A DNA stretch of 33,593 bases, from the NCBI GenBank assembly GCA_012032745.1, contig JAAUQQ010000007.1, positions 1 through 33,593 on the forward strand. The letters are read 5' to 3'. A model generated the notes under the pieces. That model saw only the letters and a program-made list of their open reading frames with translations. It did no database searches and was not told the origin of the DNA. The translations under genes and the position numbers were made by a program. The stretch is from Synechococcales cyanobacterium RM1_1_8. GTDB taxonomy: Bacteria > Cyanobacteriota > Cyanobacteriia > PCC-9006 > JAAUQQ01. Within the stretch, counting starts at the first letter, position 1. Each line of letters begins with the position of its first letter. Positions 9,796 through 18,223 of this stretch are shown here, piece by piece.

Positions 9796-10575
9796 ATGAC
9801 CAGTCAACCAGCAATGCAGCAGGTAAGGCAGGGAGACCCTCGGGCGATCGAAGCGCTCTTGAGGGAGCAGCTACGTCGTCAAGGGGTGCGGGTGCAGGTG
9901 GCGCGCGAGGCCAAGCAGCTTTCGATTCGGTTCACGGGGCAGGCTGCGCCGGAGAAGCGGGCGTTATTAATGCTCGTGTCTCGCACCTTGCGCCACGTGA
10001 GCCCCCAGAATATTCATGTGGCCAAGGTGTTGGCCTACCAGCAGGGCGATCGCGAGGCGGTCTGGACGGGCCGCATTTTGCTGAATCGCTCCCTGGGGCG
10101 GCCTAGAACGCTGGGGCGCTGGTTGGCGACGGCTCGGGGGAAGGCGATCGCCACCCTAGGCTTGTTCGTCTTTTTCGGCCTGTCCTGGGGCCTGGTCTCC
10201 CGGCTGTTTGCAGCCGACCCCGTTGCCCAAGCGCCCGCCACCATCCAGCCCCCCCCAGCCGCTTCGGCTCCTACCCCAGCGCCGCCTGCGGATGATTTGA
10301 TACGCATCGCGGGGCTGCCGCCCCACCGGCTGCGGGAGCAGGAGATCTTTGATGGTAAGCGTCTCCAAATTGACACCGATCAGGACATCAGCCGGGATGA
10401 ATGCAGCGCCCTGGCGGCACAATATTTGGATGCCGCTGGGATCGATGGCCAGGTGGTGGTGCAAAAGCCCAATCCCAAATCGCCCTGGAACGGCAAGAAT
10501 GCACCCTACTGTGCCAATAATTTGGATGCGGTGGGGACATTTTTCAACGATGAATATTTTGATGATGTGCCCTAG
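9796..10575 (+). CDS. Single-pass membrane protein, unknown function
   Basis: The product is 259 residues. Residues 1-100 form a compact alpha/beta-looking domain (QVRQGDPRAIEALLREQLRR, then VQVAREAKQLSIRF), which I have the impression recurs at the N-terminus of cyanobacterial hypothetical proteins. A single hydrophobic helix follows at about 115-137 (IATLGLFVFFGLSWGLVSRL), then a Pro/Ala linker. The C-terminal domain, about 165-259, contains two Cys residues (RDECSALAAQYLD and NAPYCANNLDAV) that could form a disulfide if periplasmic. The positive charges before the helix favour an inside N-terminus. The stop is 26 bp before the FAD oxidoreductase start, so an operon is likely. No function can be given. 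Confidence 0.75.
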   Translation: MTSQPAMQQVRQGDPRAIEALLREQLRRQGVRVQVAREAKQLSIRFTGQAAPEKRALLMLVSRTLRHVSPQNIHVAKVLAYQQGDREAVWTGRILLNRSLGRPRTLGRWLATARGKAIATLGLFVFFGLSWGLVSRLFAADPVAQAPATIQPPPAASAPTPAPPADDLIRIAGLPPHRLREQEIFDGKRLQIDTDQDISRDECSALAAQYLDAAGIDGQVVVQKPNPKSPWNGKNAPYCANNLDAVGTFFNDEYFDDVP

Positions 10576-10601
10576 GTTCGGATAGTTTTAGGGCGATCGC
10601 C

Positions 10602-11741
10602 ATGTCCCAGTCCAATCAGCCCAGCCAGCCCAGCCAGCCCAGCCAGCCCAGCTCAATTTTAGAAGTTGCCATCATCGGAGCTGGAGTCGCTGGCATCACC
10701 TGTGCCCAGCAGCTTCACCAGGCGGGTTACAGCCTGGCCCTGGTGGAAAAATCGCGGGGCCTGGGAGGACGCTTGGCCAAGCGACGTTTGCCAGCGGCCT
10801 CCGCCGGGCCGACCCATGCCGACCATGGCGTTTGCTACCTCAAGCCCGAGGATGCCAAGTTTGCCCAGCTAATCGAGCGGCTCTGTGGCTTGGGGCTGAT
10901 GCAGGTTTGGACCGATCAAATCCATGGGCTGGGGCCAGCGGGCGAGGTCATTGCGCCGAGATCGAGATCGCCCCGCTACGCTGCCCCCCAGGGCATCACG
11001 GTTTTGGCCAAGGCCCTGGCCCAGGGGCTGACGATCCACAACTCGCAGCGGGCAGTGGGGCTGGCGGTTCAGGGGACGGGCCAGGAGCAAATTTGGGAAA
11101 TTACTACGGACCAAGGATTAATGCTGCGGGCGAGGGCGCTGGTATTGGCGGTGCCGACGCCCCAGGCGATCGCCTTGATCGACAGCCTGCCCAAGTTCGA
11201 CCCGGCCACCTTGGCTCGGCTGCATCGGGTGGAATTTTCCCAGGGCATTGCGGCGATCGCGGTCTACGACCCCGAGCACCAGGCCAAAGCGGCCCAACTG
11301 CCCTGGCGGGGCATCAACTGCCAGGGCCACCCCAGCCTGGCTTGGATTGGCTTGGAGAGCAGCAAACAGTTGAATCCCCAACAGCCTGTGGTGGTGGTTC
11401 ACAGCAACCCCGCCTTTGGCCAGGCCCAGTTTGAGGCAGACGATCGAGGCGCTGTGGGCCAGACCCTGTTGGACTTCGCCGCCGAGGTCGCTGAAGCGCC
11501 CTGGCTGGCTGAACCGGAGAAGTTGCAGGTGCATCGTTGGGGCTATGCCTTCCCCCAAACGCCGCTGCCAGAGCGCTGCCTCCAGGCCCAGGGCAGCCCG
11601 CCGCTGTGGTTTGTGGGGGATTGGTGTGGGGGAGATCGAGTCGAAAGCGCTTTTCTTTCTGGCTTGGCCGCGGCGGATCAGTTGCATCAGCAGCTTGCAG
11701 GCAAGGCCCTGCCGGATCTGTTCTGGAAAGCTTTGATTTAG
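10602..11741 (+). CDS. Renalase-like NAD(P)/FAD-dependent oxidoreductase
   Basis: The protein has 379 residues. After a Ser-Gln-Pro repeat, a Rossmann dinucleotide-binding motif is clear at about residues 21-50 (EVAIIGAGVAGITCAQQLHQ), followed by the GG-doublet motif EKSRGLGGRLAKRR. The C-terminus carries the second FAD contact, PPLWFVGDWCGGDRVESAFL, and SGLAAADQL. This layout matches the renalase/amine-oxidase-like flavoproteins that are widespread in cyanobacteria. The substrate is unknown; mammalian renalase oxidises dihydro-isomers of NAD(P)H, and applying that here would be inference. No signal peptide is seen, so it is cytoplasmic. The stop codon lies in the first unit of an imperfect TTTAG repeat. 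Confidence 0.85.
   Translation: MSQSNQPSQPSQPSQPSSILEVAIIGAGVAGITCAQQLHQAGYSLALVEKSRGLGGRLAKRRLPAASAGPTHADHGVCYLKPEDAKFAQLIERLCGLGLMQVWTDQIHGLGPAGEVIAPRSRSPRYAAPQGITVLAKALAQGLTIHNSQRAVGLAVQGTGQEQIWEITTDQGLMLRARALVLAVPTPQAIALIDSLPKFDPATLARLHRVEFSQGIAAIAVYDPEHQAKAAQLPWRGINCQGHPSLAWIGLESSKQLNPQQPVVVVHSNPAFGQAQFEADDRGAVGQTLLDFAAEVAEAPWLAEPEKLQVHRWGYAFPQTPLPERCLQAQGSPPLWFVGDWCGGDRVESAFLSGLAAADQLHQQLAGKALPDLFWKALI
10614..10649 (+). repeat. 9-bp tandem repeat coding for Gln-Pro-Ser
   Basis: Four copies of a nine-base unit (AGCCAGCCC, first copy AATCAGCCC) lie just after the start codon of the FAD oxidoreductase. They encode a QPS repeat that precedes the folded domain, so copy-number change would be tolerated. 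Confidence 0.9.
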
Positions 11742-11790
11742 CGGGGCTGGTTTAGCGGGTTCTGGTTTAGTGGGGGTGGTTTAGCAGGGT
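11740..11790. repeat. Imperfect 14-15-bp repeats beginning in a stop codon
   Basis: Four units begin TTTAG and end in TGG or CTGG (TTTAGCGGGGCTGG, TTTAGCGGGTTCTGG, TTTAGTGGGGGTGG, TTTAGCAGGGTTTGG). The first TAG is the stop codon of the FAD oxidoreductase. Confidence 0.75.
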
Positions 11791-11818
11791 TTGGAGGCGA
11801 TGGGCCGGTGGCTATACT
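11791..11818 (+). promoter_or_regulatory. Candidate sigma-70-type promoter for the ArsC/Spx gene
   Basis: TTGGAG at 11791-11796 and TATACT at 11813-11818 are separated by 16 bp. Initiation would fall at about 11825, so the whole five-copy 16-bp array would lie in a 5' leader of roughly 170 bases. Confidence 0.45.
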
Positions 11819-11898
11819 ATTGGCCAGTGAACTTATTGGCCAGTGAACTTATTGGCCAGTGAACTTATTGGCCAGTGAACTTATTGGCCAGTGAACTG
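11819..11898. repeat. Five tandem copies of a 16-bp unit
   Basis: The unit ATTGGCCAGTGAACTT is repeated without spacers at 11819, 11835, 11851, 11867 and 11883; only the last base of the fifth copy differs. The unit contains the small palindrome TGGCCA. It lies between the candidate promoter and the ArsC/Spx gene. A dyad, TTTGAG/CTCAAA flanked by GAGG/CCTC, follows at about 11904-11941. Confidence 0.95.
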
Positions 11899-11997
11899 AG
11901 GGGAGGTTTGAGTGTTTGCCAAAACGATGCTCAAATCGCCTCTGGAAATAATCTAACGGTAATCTGACGATCAGACGATCAATGGAGGAGATGGATC

Positions 11998-12354
11998 ATG
12001 GTGCTGAAGATCTATGGCATTCCCAACTGCGGGACTTGTAAGAAGGCGATCGCCTGGCTCGAAGACAATGCGCTGCCCTACGAGTTCATCAACACCAAGG
12101 AGCAGCCCCCCACCCAGGCCCAGGTGAAAAGCTGGGTCGCGGCCCTGACGGCCAAGGCGATGCGCAATACGTCGGGCCAGTCCTACCGCGCCCTGGGTCC
12201 AGAGCGGGAGCACTGGAGCGATGCAGATTGGGTCAAGGCGTTTTGTGCCGATGCGATGCTGCTGAAGCGGCCTCTGTTTGAGCGCGATGGCGAGGCGGTG
12301 CTGGTGGGGTTTCGGGCCAAGCCGGAGGTGCTGGCGGCGAAGCTCCAGGGCTGA
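11998..12354 (+). CDS. ArsC/Spx-family (thioredoxin-fold) protein
   Basis: The 118-residue product has the N-terminal motif LKIYGIPNCGTCKKAIAWLE with a CxxC pair, as in Spx/MgsR and the YffB type of the arsenate-reductase-like family. It continues with INTKEQPPTQAQVKSW and ends in FERDGEAVLVGFRAKPEVLA, also typical. A strong Shine-Dalgarno sequence, GGAGGAG, precedes the ATG. The family includes glutathione- or thioredoxin-linked reductases and redox-sensing RNA polymerase binders. The sequence alone does not separate these. No arsenic-resistance gene is nearby, so arsenate reduction should not be assumed. Its leader holds the 16-bp repeat array. Confidence 0.85.
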   Translation: MVLKIYGIPNCGTCKKAIAWLEDNALPYEFINTKEQPPTQAQVKSWVAALTAKAMRNTSGQSYRALGPEREHWSDADWVKAFCADAMLLKRPLFERDGEAVLVGFRAKPEVLAAKLQG

Positions 12355-12398
12355 GGGGAGACTTGAGGGCAGCTTTTTTAAGCAAAGGTACGGGATAT

Positions 12399-12502
12399 GG
12401 GGGCACTGTCTCGCTTGGGGGTGATACCTCCTGGAAGCTAGCAAAACCGTAGGCTTCAACTACGAGATTTGGTCGATCACCCCTTTAAAGAACAGTGCCC
12501 CC
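12399..12502. mobile_element. MITE-like element, copy A
   Basis: This 104-bp non-coding element ends in perfect 11-base inverted repeats, GGGGGCACTGT and ACAGTGCCCCC. The similarity extends to about 27 bases because GGGGTGAT and ATCACCCC also pair in register. A second copy at 22580-22694 matches it at about 93 of 97 positions. It is too short to encode a transposase. It lies between the ArsC/Spx gene and the phosphohexomutase, upstream of the latter's start. Confidence 0.85.
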
Positions 12503-12555
12503 AAGACAGGTTACGATCCCGCTACACCCCCACCGCAAGAGCCTCTCCCTTGACC

Positions 12556-14091
12556 ATGCAAGACTTCAACTGGAACAAGCTTCAAAATGGCTCAGACATT
12601 CGCGGCGTGGCTGTTGCCGGGGTTGCGAATGAGCCGGTCAACCTCACCCCAGCGGTGGTCCAGCGCCTGGGCCAGGCCTTCACCGCCTGGCTGGCTGCCA
12701 AGCTGGGGAAACCAGTGGCGAGTCTGCGGCTGGCCGTGGGGCGGGACAGCCGCCTCTCCGGGCCGGAGCTGATGCAGGCGGTGATGGCGGCCATGGCGGG
12801 CCAGGGCTGCCAGGTGCTGGACTGCGGCATCGCCTCAACCCCAGCCATGTTCATGGCCACGGTGACCGCTGGGTTTGACTGCGATGGGGCGATCATGATG
12901 ACCGCTAGCCATTTGCCATTCAATCGCAATGGCCTCAAGTTTTTCACCGCCCAGGGCGGCCTAGGTAAGCCGGATATCAGCGAGATTCTGCAACGGGCGG
13001 AGCAGGGGGAATTTGCCCCCAGCACGCCCCCTGGAACCATCGAATCCAGGGATTTGATTGCCACCTATGCCGCCCAGCTCGTGGCAAAAGTTCGCCAGGG
13101 CGTTAACCATCCCAGTCAGTTTGAGCGGCCGCTGGGGGGGCTGAAAATCATTGTCGATGCGGGCAATGGCGCGGGCGGCTTCTATGCCAGTCAGGTGTTG
13201 GAGCCTTTGGGTGCAGATACAACCGGCAGCCAGTTCCTGGAGCCCGATGGCACGTTCCCCAACCATGTGCCCAACCCGGAGGATGGCGAGGCCATGGCTT
13301 CGATTTGCCAGGCGGTGCTGGCCCAGCAGGCAGATTTCGGCATTATTTTCGATACGGATGTGGATCGGGCGGCGGCGGTGGACCACCGGGGCCAGGAGCT
13401 GAATCGCAATCGCTTGATTGCCTTGATTGGCGCGATCGCCCTTCAATCCCACCCCGGCTCAACGATTGTCACGGATTCGATTACCTCCGATGGCCTGACC
13501 TGGTTCATTGAATCGGAGCTGGGGGGCAGGCATCACCGCTTTAAGCGAGGCTATAAAAATGTGATCAATGAAGCTCTGCGGTTGAATCGTGGGGGGGAGG
13601 AAGCTTGGCTAGCGATCGAGACTTCGGGCCATGGGGCGATGAAGGAGAATTATTTTTTGGATGATGGGGCCTATCTCATCAGCAAGCTGTTGATTGAATT
13701 GGCCAGGGCGAAGCTGGCCGGGCGGGTGTTGACGGATTTGATCGCCAAGCTGCCCCTGCCTGAGGAGAGCCAGGAAATTCGCATTGCGATCGCGGCGGAG
13801 GCCTTCCAGACCTATGGCGAGGAGGTGATTGAGCAGCTCAGGGCCTTTGTGGAAGCGCAGCCGGATTGGGCGATCGCCTCCCCCAATTACGAAGGGATTC
13901 GGGTGGCCTGCACTGCGCCGGGGGAGGCGGGCTGGTTTTTGCTGCGGCTGTCGCTCCATGATCCGCTGCTGGCGTTGAATGTTGAGTCGGATGTGGAGGG
14001 AGGTGTGGGTCGGATTGTGGGGCGGTTGGGGGCGTTTTTGGGGGCGTTCCCATCCTTGGACTTGTCAGGGTTTATCCAGGGAGTCTCCTAG
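12556..14091 (+). CDS. Phosphoglucomutase/phosphomannomutase
   Basis: This alpha-D-phosphohexomutase has 511 residues from the ATG at 12556 (MQDFNWNKLQNGSDIRGVAV). The frame is open upstream to 12469, but that part is the MITE-like element, so I reject the longer start. Domain 1 has the phosphoserine loop in MMTASHLPFNRNGLKFF, where the usual TASHNP reads TASHLP. Domain 2 has the metal loop DTDVDRAAAV. Domain 3 has the sugar-binding region AIETSGHGAMKENYFLDDGA, with a Gly-His pair. Domain 4 closes with the phosphate-binding NYEGIRVAC. The enzyme interconverts hexose-1- and hexose-6-phosphates for glycogen, sugar-nucleotide and exopolysaccharide supply. Specificity for glucose or mannose cannot be settled by eye. 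Confidence 0.9.
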   Translation: MQDFNWNKLQNGSDIRGVAVAGVANEPVNLTPAVVQRLGQAFTAWLAAKLGKPVASLRLAVGRDSRLSGPELMQAVMAAMAGQGCQVLDCGIASTPAMFMATVTAGFDCDGAIMMTASHLPFNRNGLKFFTAQGGLGKPDISEILQRAEQGEFAPSTPPGTIESRDLIATYAAQLVAKVRQGVNHPSQFERPLGGLKIIVDAGNGAGGFYASQVLEPLGADTTGSQFLEPDGTFPNHVPNPEDGEAMASICQAVLAQQADFGIIFDTDVDRAAAVDHRGQELNRNRLIALIGAIALQSHPGSTIVTDSITSDGLTWFIESELGGRHHRFKRGYKNVINEALRLNRGGEEAWLAIETSGHGAMKENYFLDDGAYLISKLLIELARAKLAGRVLTDLIAKLPLPEESQEIRIAIAAEAFQTYGEEVIEQLRAFVEAQPDWAIASPNYEGIRVACTAPGEAGWFLLRLSLHDPLLALNVESDVEGGVGRIVGRLGAFLGAFPSLDLSGFIQGVS

Positions 14092-14131
14092 GGGCAGGGC
14101 AGGCCATGTCCGCTCATTCCCTCGCGATCGC

Positions 14132-15121
14132 CTAATCTTTCCCAGCGGTGGCCAGGGCCTGGAGCTGTTGAGTTAGGGCTGCGCTGTGGCCCCAGCCGAC
14201 GTAGCCTGCAAATAGACAGTTGCCTGGGCGATCGCCGATGAAGACGTGCTGGACCTGGGCTGGGTTTTTCCAGGTGCGCAGGGTGATGCCTTCGCCCAGG
14301 TCGCAGCGGATGCGGGCTTTGGCAAAGTCGCTGTAGCCCGCTGCGGTCATGCCTGGCACCGATCGCAGTGCCCGTATCGCCCGCTCCGCCACCGGGTTGA
14401 GCTGCTCTGGCTGGGCCGTTCCCCTGGCCCAAAAATCGGCAATTTCTTGCCCCACCTCGGCGCTGTAGCGCATTGCGGCATGGCGAATTTGTCGCAGCAC
14501 CCGCAGCTCGCTGCCCGGCACCTTGGTCGCTTCCAGGGCCACCAAGCCATCGCTGCCGTTGCCCAAGTCCGAAGCAATCACCAGGGTGGGGATGTGCAGG
14601 GCGATCTGTTCGGCGAGGTCGCGGCGATCGCGCCCCAGGTCCGCTGCAATGCCAAGGCCCAGACCCCAGGGATCGATCAGCCGGGCCACATCGGAGCCGC
14701 CAATGGGCGAACCTACCAGCACAAATGACTCCACCCGCCCCCACCAATCGGGATGGCGATGCAACAGTTCGGTCCAGATCAGCCCGCCCATGGAATGGCC
14801 GACGATGCGCAGGGGCAGATCGGGATAGCGGTGGAGGAAGGTCTGGGCGATCGCTTCTTTTTCCTGCACCAGCCGCTCGATCCGCAGCCAGGTATTGACA
14901 AAGTTCAAGCTCGGCGCAATTACCTCGCTCTGGGGTGGCGCGATCGAACGCACCAGATCGCCCAGATATCGCCCGGTATCGGACCAGCCGTGCTGGACAA
15001 AGATCAGCCGCTGGGGCTCAGGGGAAGGCCTAGAGTGGGGATCAGAATAAGGCGAGGGCTCAGGGTTCACGGGGGTTGAGTTCAGGGGGTGGGGTGAGGG
15101 CGGCAGATTGATAACGGTCAC
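14132..15121 (-). CDS. Alpha/beta hydrolase (lipase-like)
   Basis: The product is 329 residues. The first 35 or so are Pro/Ser-rich and may be a disordered tail or too early a start. The hydrolase core begins at QRLIFVQHGWSDTGRYLGDL, with the oxyanion-type HG. The nucleophile elbow is RIVGHSMGGLIWTELL (GxSxG). Candidate acid residues follow in LVIASDLGNGSDGLVALEAT, and the catalytic His is probably in NPAQVQHVFIGDRPGN or GWGHSAAL. There is no signal peptide or membrane helix. It resembles cyanobacterial serine esterases of unknown substrate. It is divergent from thioredoxin and converges on the phosphohexomutase with a 40-bp gap. Confidence 0.82.
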   Translation of the reverse strand: MTVINLPPSPHPLNSTPVNPEPSPYSDPHSRPSPEPQRLIFVQHGWSDTGRYLGDLVRSIAPPQSEVIAPSLNFVNTWLRIERLVQEKEAIAQTFLHRYPDLPLRIVGHSMGGLIWTELLHRHPDWWGRVESFVLVGSPIGGSDVARLIDPWGLGLGIAADLGRDRRDLAEQIALHIPTLVIASDLGNGSDGLVALEATKVPGSELRVLRQIRHAAMRYSAEVGQEIADFWARGTAQPEQLNPVAERAIRALRSVPGMTAAGYSDFAKARIRCDLGEGITLRTWKNPAQVQHVFIGDRPGNCLFAGYVGWGHSAALTQQLQALATAGKD

Positions 15122-15261
15122 AAGCTAGCCGCTACGGGCCAATCTAGCGAAGCATCTGCCGCTGCGGGCGGTGGGGGTATCCCCTTCGTCAAGTGTCATT
15201 ACGCCCTCGTCCGTTTGCCCGCCGCCTCGCTAGGATCAAAGGCGATATTGCCAGCAATATT

Positions 15262-15297
15262 CGAGACCACTCCTCCAACCGAGACCACTCCCCCAAC
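15262..15297. repeat. 18-bp tandem repeat, two copies
   Basis: CGAGACCACTCCTCCAAC at 15262-15279 is followed directly by a copy with one change at 15280-15297. It lies immediately upstream of the thioredoxin start, in its leader. Confidence 0.9.
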
Positions 15298-15307
15298 CCT
15301 TTGCGCC

Positions 15308-15625
15308 ATGAGCAAGCAACAGTTTGACAGCTTCGACGCCATGCTCGCCAACTCCGACAAGCCCACGCTGGTGGACTTCTACGCCCCCTGGTGCGGTCCC
15401 TGCCAAATGATGGCGGGCATCCTCAAACAGGTCAAGGAGCAGCTCGGTGATCAAGTCAACATTGTCAAAATTAACACCGACAACTATCCCCACATCGCCT
15501 CGGAACACCGGATTGAAGCCCTGCCCACCCTGGTGTTGTTCAAGGATGGAAAAGCCAGCGATCGCATCGAAGGCGTCCTCCGCCCCGAACAGCTCGTGGC
15601 CCGGCTCCAGCCCAACCTAGGGTAA
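15308..15625 (+). CDS. Thioredoxin
   Basis: The product has 105 residues from the ATG at 15308 (MSKQQFDSFDAMLANSDKPT). The frame is open upstream, but that stretch encodes the tandem repeat and is rejected. The active site is complete: VDFYAPWCGPCQMMAGILKQ, with the WCGPC dithiol, the Asp of VDF, and the cis-Pro in IEALPTLVLFKDGK. Length is normal. It reduces disulfides of target enzymes using electrons from thioredoxin reductase. The sequence around the active site reminded me of the y-type thioredoxins of cyanobacteria, but I cannot confirm this. Its stop overlaps the convergent glycosyltransferase stop by 9 bp. Confidence 0.93.
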   Translation: MSKQQFDSFDAMLANSDKPTLVDFYAPWCGPCQMMAGILKQVKEQLGDQVNIVKINTDNYPHIASEHRIEALPTLVLFKDGKASDRIEGVLRPEQLVARLQPNLG

Positions 15626-17482
15626 CTCGCGCGGCGGGTCGCAGCGCTGGACCAGGCGCGATCGCAGCCCATCCTCAAGCGTGGGCTGGGTCAACTGCAA
15701 TGGTCCCTGCAACTGCCAGCCTTCCGCTGCGCCGAGATCTGGCCCCCCGAGATCTGGCCCGCTCCCCGGCTGGGCAAGGTTCAGGGCAGCTTGGTCCTGG
15801 GCCTGGAGCCACAAATAAAAGGGCTCGGTGGGATAAAACGCCGGGGGCAGCCCACAGAGGGGAATCACCCGCGTCTCGCTATAAAAGCTCAGCGAAGGCC
15901 GCTCAATCGGGTTCATAGTGTAAACCGGCAGCCCCGGCTGGGGTCGAGCCCGAATCACCGCCGCCATCGGCTGGACCGCCTCGGCCTCCCCCAGCTCAAA
16001 CACCCAACTGGGCGAAGCCATCAGCACCAACAGCCCCAGATACCAGCTCCAAGCCAAGACCAAAATCCACTGGGCATCGCCCCGCCCCAGCAGCCCCGCG
16101 CTGAGCGCCATTCCAGCGGCGACCAGTCCTAGGGCGATCGCGATCCACCCATCAGCACCCCCACCCGGCCCGGTCAGCCCCAAGAAAGTTCCCAAAAATC
16201 CCAAAACACCGCTGAAATAGGCACAGCCCACCACCGCCACAAGCGTCAGCAGCCCCAGCAGCCCCAGCCAAATCCGGGGCGATCGCTCCGGCGTGTAGGG
16301 CTCCATTCCCGTTCCGCCCAGGCGATCCCAGGCATTGGTCAACACGGGGGCGATCGCGATCGCCACCACTGGATAAAGCGGCATGATGTACCAAGGCAGC
16401 TTCGTCTGGGCTGAGCTAATCACTGCAAAATAGCCGCCGCCCAGGACCAACACCAGCTTGCCCCAGCTCCAGCCCCGCTCCCGCCAGGCCTGCTCCAGTC
16501 CCCAGGGCAAAAACATCACCCAGGGCCAGCCCCACTCCAACAGCTCGCTGAAGTAATAAAAAATTGAACCCCGGTGATCCTCCACCGGCTCCCACAGCCG
16601 CTTCAGGGCCTGATCCACCAGGCCCCGCTGGACAAAATCCTCCGCCCCAGCCAGGGCTTGGTTGGCATACCAGGCGATCGCCGGTCCCAGCCCCAACAGC
16701 AGCCCCGCCCACAAATAGCCCGAAGCCAGCAGCCTCGGCGTATCCCAGGCCAGGAAAACCAGGACCAATCCCCCCAGCAGCAGGCCCAGAACTCCCTTGG
16801 TGAGGCACATCAGGCCAACGCCCAGGCCAATGCCCAGACTCCAGCGGCCATCGCGGCGCGATCGCAGCCCCGCCCAAACCGTCAGCAAATAAAAACAAAC
16901 AATCGCCCCATCCAACATCGCCAGGCGGCCATGGCGGACGATGGGCAGCAGGGTGAGGTAGGCGATCGCCCCCAGCAACGCCGTTCGGCGCAGTGGCTGA
17001 AGCTGGCGCAAAATCCCATACAGCAGCGGCACGCCCAGGGCCGACAGCGAAGCACTGGGCAGCCGCGCCGTCCATTCGTGAACGCCAAACCCGCGAAACA
17101 GCAGGGCAATCAGGCCATGCATCAGCGGCGGCTTATTCACATAGGCCACGCCCCACAGCGTCGGATGGAGCAGCGCCTGCCAAAACGATGACCCGGCTCC
17201 CGATGCAAACCCTGGCCCAATCCCCGCCTGGGCTATCTCCCGCGCCACCTGGGCCACCGTGGCCTCATCCCAATCCCGCAGCGTTGGCCCGCCCAGGTTA
17301 ATCCAAAACAGCGGCAGCGCCGCCAGCCCCAGCCCCAGAGCCCAGAGCCAATCCCGCCGTCCATTCTTCAGACCGACCTGCGCCAACCACCGACCCAATT
17401 GAGTAACCATAACCCCAGCGATCGGCACAAATCCAGCCGTACCAGCATAGCCCAAGCCCCTTCTCTGCCAATCCCTATACAT
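15617..17482 (-). CDS. ArnT/GT39-like polyprenol-sugar glycosyltransferase
   Basis: This is a 621-residue integral membrane protein. After the first helix comes the luminal loop motif [18 protein letters not shown], whose Asp-Glu pair matches the catalytic loop of the ArnT/PMT (GT83/GT39) superfamily. The next loop contains [17 protein letters not shown], also typical. At least ten further hydrophobic segments follow, then a periplasmic C-terminal domain from about residue 500 ([20 protein letters not shown]). Such enzymes move a sugar from a polyprenyl-phosphate donor to lipid or protein on the outer face of the plasma membrane. Donor and acceptor are unknown. The start could be the Met at residue 25 (MVTQLGRW). 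The last codons overlap trx by 9 bp, tail to tail. Confidence 0.85.
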   Translation of the reverse strand: MYRDWQRRGLGYAGTAGFVPIAGVMVTQLGRWLAQVGLKNGRRDWLWALGLGLAALPLFWINLGGPTLRDWDEATVAQVAREIAQAGIGPGFASGAGSSFWQALLHPTLWGVAYVNKPPLMHGLIALLFRGFGVHEWTARLPSASLSALGVPLLYGILRQLQPLRRTALLGAIAYLTLLPIVRHGRLAMLDGAIVCFYLLTVWAGLRSRRDGRWSLGIGLGVGLMCLTKGVLGLLLGGLVLVFLAWDTPRLLASGYLWAGLLLGLGPAIAWYANQALAGAEDFVQRGLVDQALKRLWEPVEDHRGSIFYYFSELLEWGWPWVMFLPWGLEQAWRERGWSWGKLVLVLGGGYFAVISSAQTKLPWYIMPLYPVVAIAIAPVLTNAWDRLGGTGMEPYTPERSPRIWLGLLGLLTLVAVVGCAYFSGVLGFLGTFLGLTGPGGGADGWIAIALGLVAAGMALSAGLLGRGDAQWILVLAWSWYLGLLVLMASPSWVFELGEAEAVQPMAAVIRARPQPGLPVYTMNPIERPSLSFYSETRVIPLCGLPPAFYPTEPFYLWLQAQDQAALNLAQPGSGPDLGGPDLGAAEGWQLQGPLQLTQPTLEDGLRSRLVQRCDPPRELP

Positions 17483-17642
17483 CTCGCAACAAAATAAGCG
17501 AAAATACTCGACGGGTTGGCCGAGCTGGATCGGAGCCGGTCAAAAAGAGCACAGGCTCCCCCGACAATGCGCTGCTGCACGACCGGCAATCCCAACCCTT
17601 CCAGACGACCCCGTCAAGACAACAACTAGGAGATCAACGCAA

Positions 17643-18092
17643 GTGGAACGCACATTCATCGCCATCAAGCCCGATGGCGTCCAGCGCAACCTGGTCGGCG
17701 AGATCATCCGCCGCTTCGAAGCCAAAGGCTTTACCCTCGTGGGTTTGAAAATGCTGAAGCCCAGCCAAGAACTGGCTGAGACCCACTACGGCGTCCACAA
17801 AGAGCGTCCCTTCTTCAAAGGCCTCGTGGAATTCATCACCTCCGGCCCCTTGGTGGCGATGGTTTGGGAAGGCGAGGGCGTGGTCGCAGCGGGCCGCTTG
17901 ATGATCGGAGCCACCAACCCCCTCACCTCCAATCCCGGAACGATCCGAGGCGACTTCGGCGTCAGCATTGGCCGCAACATCATCCACGGTTCCGATGCGG
18001 TCGAGACAGCCCAAAGCGAAATTGCCCTCTGGTTCAAAGATGATGAGCTGGTGAGCTGGTCCCCCGTGGGCACGCCCTGGTTGTACGAATAG
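17643..18092 (+). CDS. ndk: Nucleoside diphosphate kinase
   Basis: The enzyme has 149 residues and transfers the gamma phosphate of ATP to other nucleoside diphosphates through a phosphohistidine. The start is GTG at 17643, with AGGAG upstream, giving [20 protein letters not shown]. The nucleotide-binding KPDGVQR and the catalytic His in [20 protein letters not shown] are intact, and [16 protein letters not shown] precedes them as expected. The C-terminus [11 protein letters not shown] is normal. It stands alone before the polyamine transporter cluster. Confidence 0.97.
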   Translation: MERTFIAIKPDGVQRNLVGEIIRRFEAKGFTLVGLKMLKPSQELAETHYGVHKERPFFKGLVEFITSGPLVAMVWEGEGVVAAGRLMIGATNPLTSNPGTIRGDFGVSIGRNIIHGSDAVETAQSEIALWFKDDELVSWSPVGTPWLYE

Positions 18093-18223
18093 GCCGCCTG
18101 CTTGGGCTGCTCCCATGCCCACCCGCATCGGCTGTGTCGTTGCTCCAACTCCGATCGCCCCCACCATTCTCAGCCCAGGACAAACCCCGTATCCTAAAGA
18201 CTGATGTGATTGGGACCCCCTTG

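Noticed and set aside
11819-11898. Replication iterons
   Set aside because: Direct repeats of iteron-like length, but no replication initiator gene or DnaA boxes nearby, and the genes around are chromosomal housekeeping genes.
11998-12354. Arsenate reductase ArsC
   Set aside because: The CxxC arrangement and lack of any ars gene nearby fit the broader ArsC/Spx family; specific arsenate activity is not supported.
12469-12555. Upstream extension of the phosphohexomutase
   Set aside because: It translates the right end of the MITE-like element. The conserved N-terminus starts at 12556.
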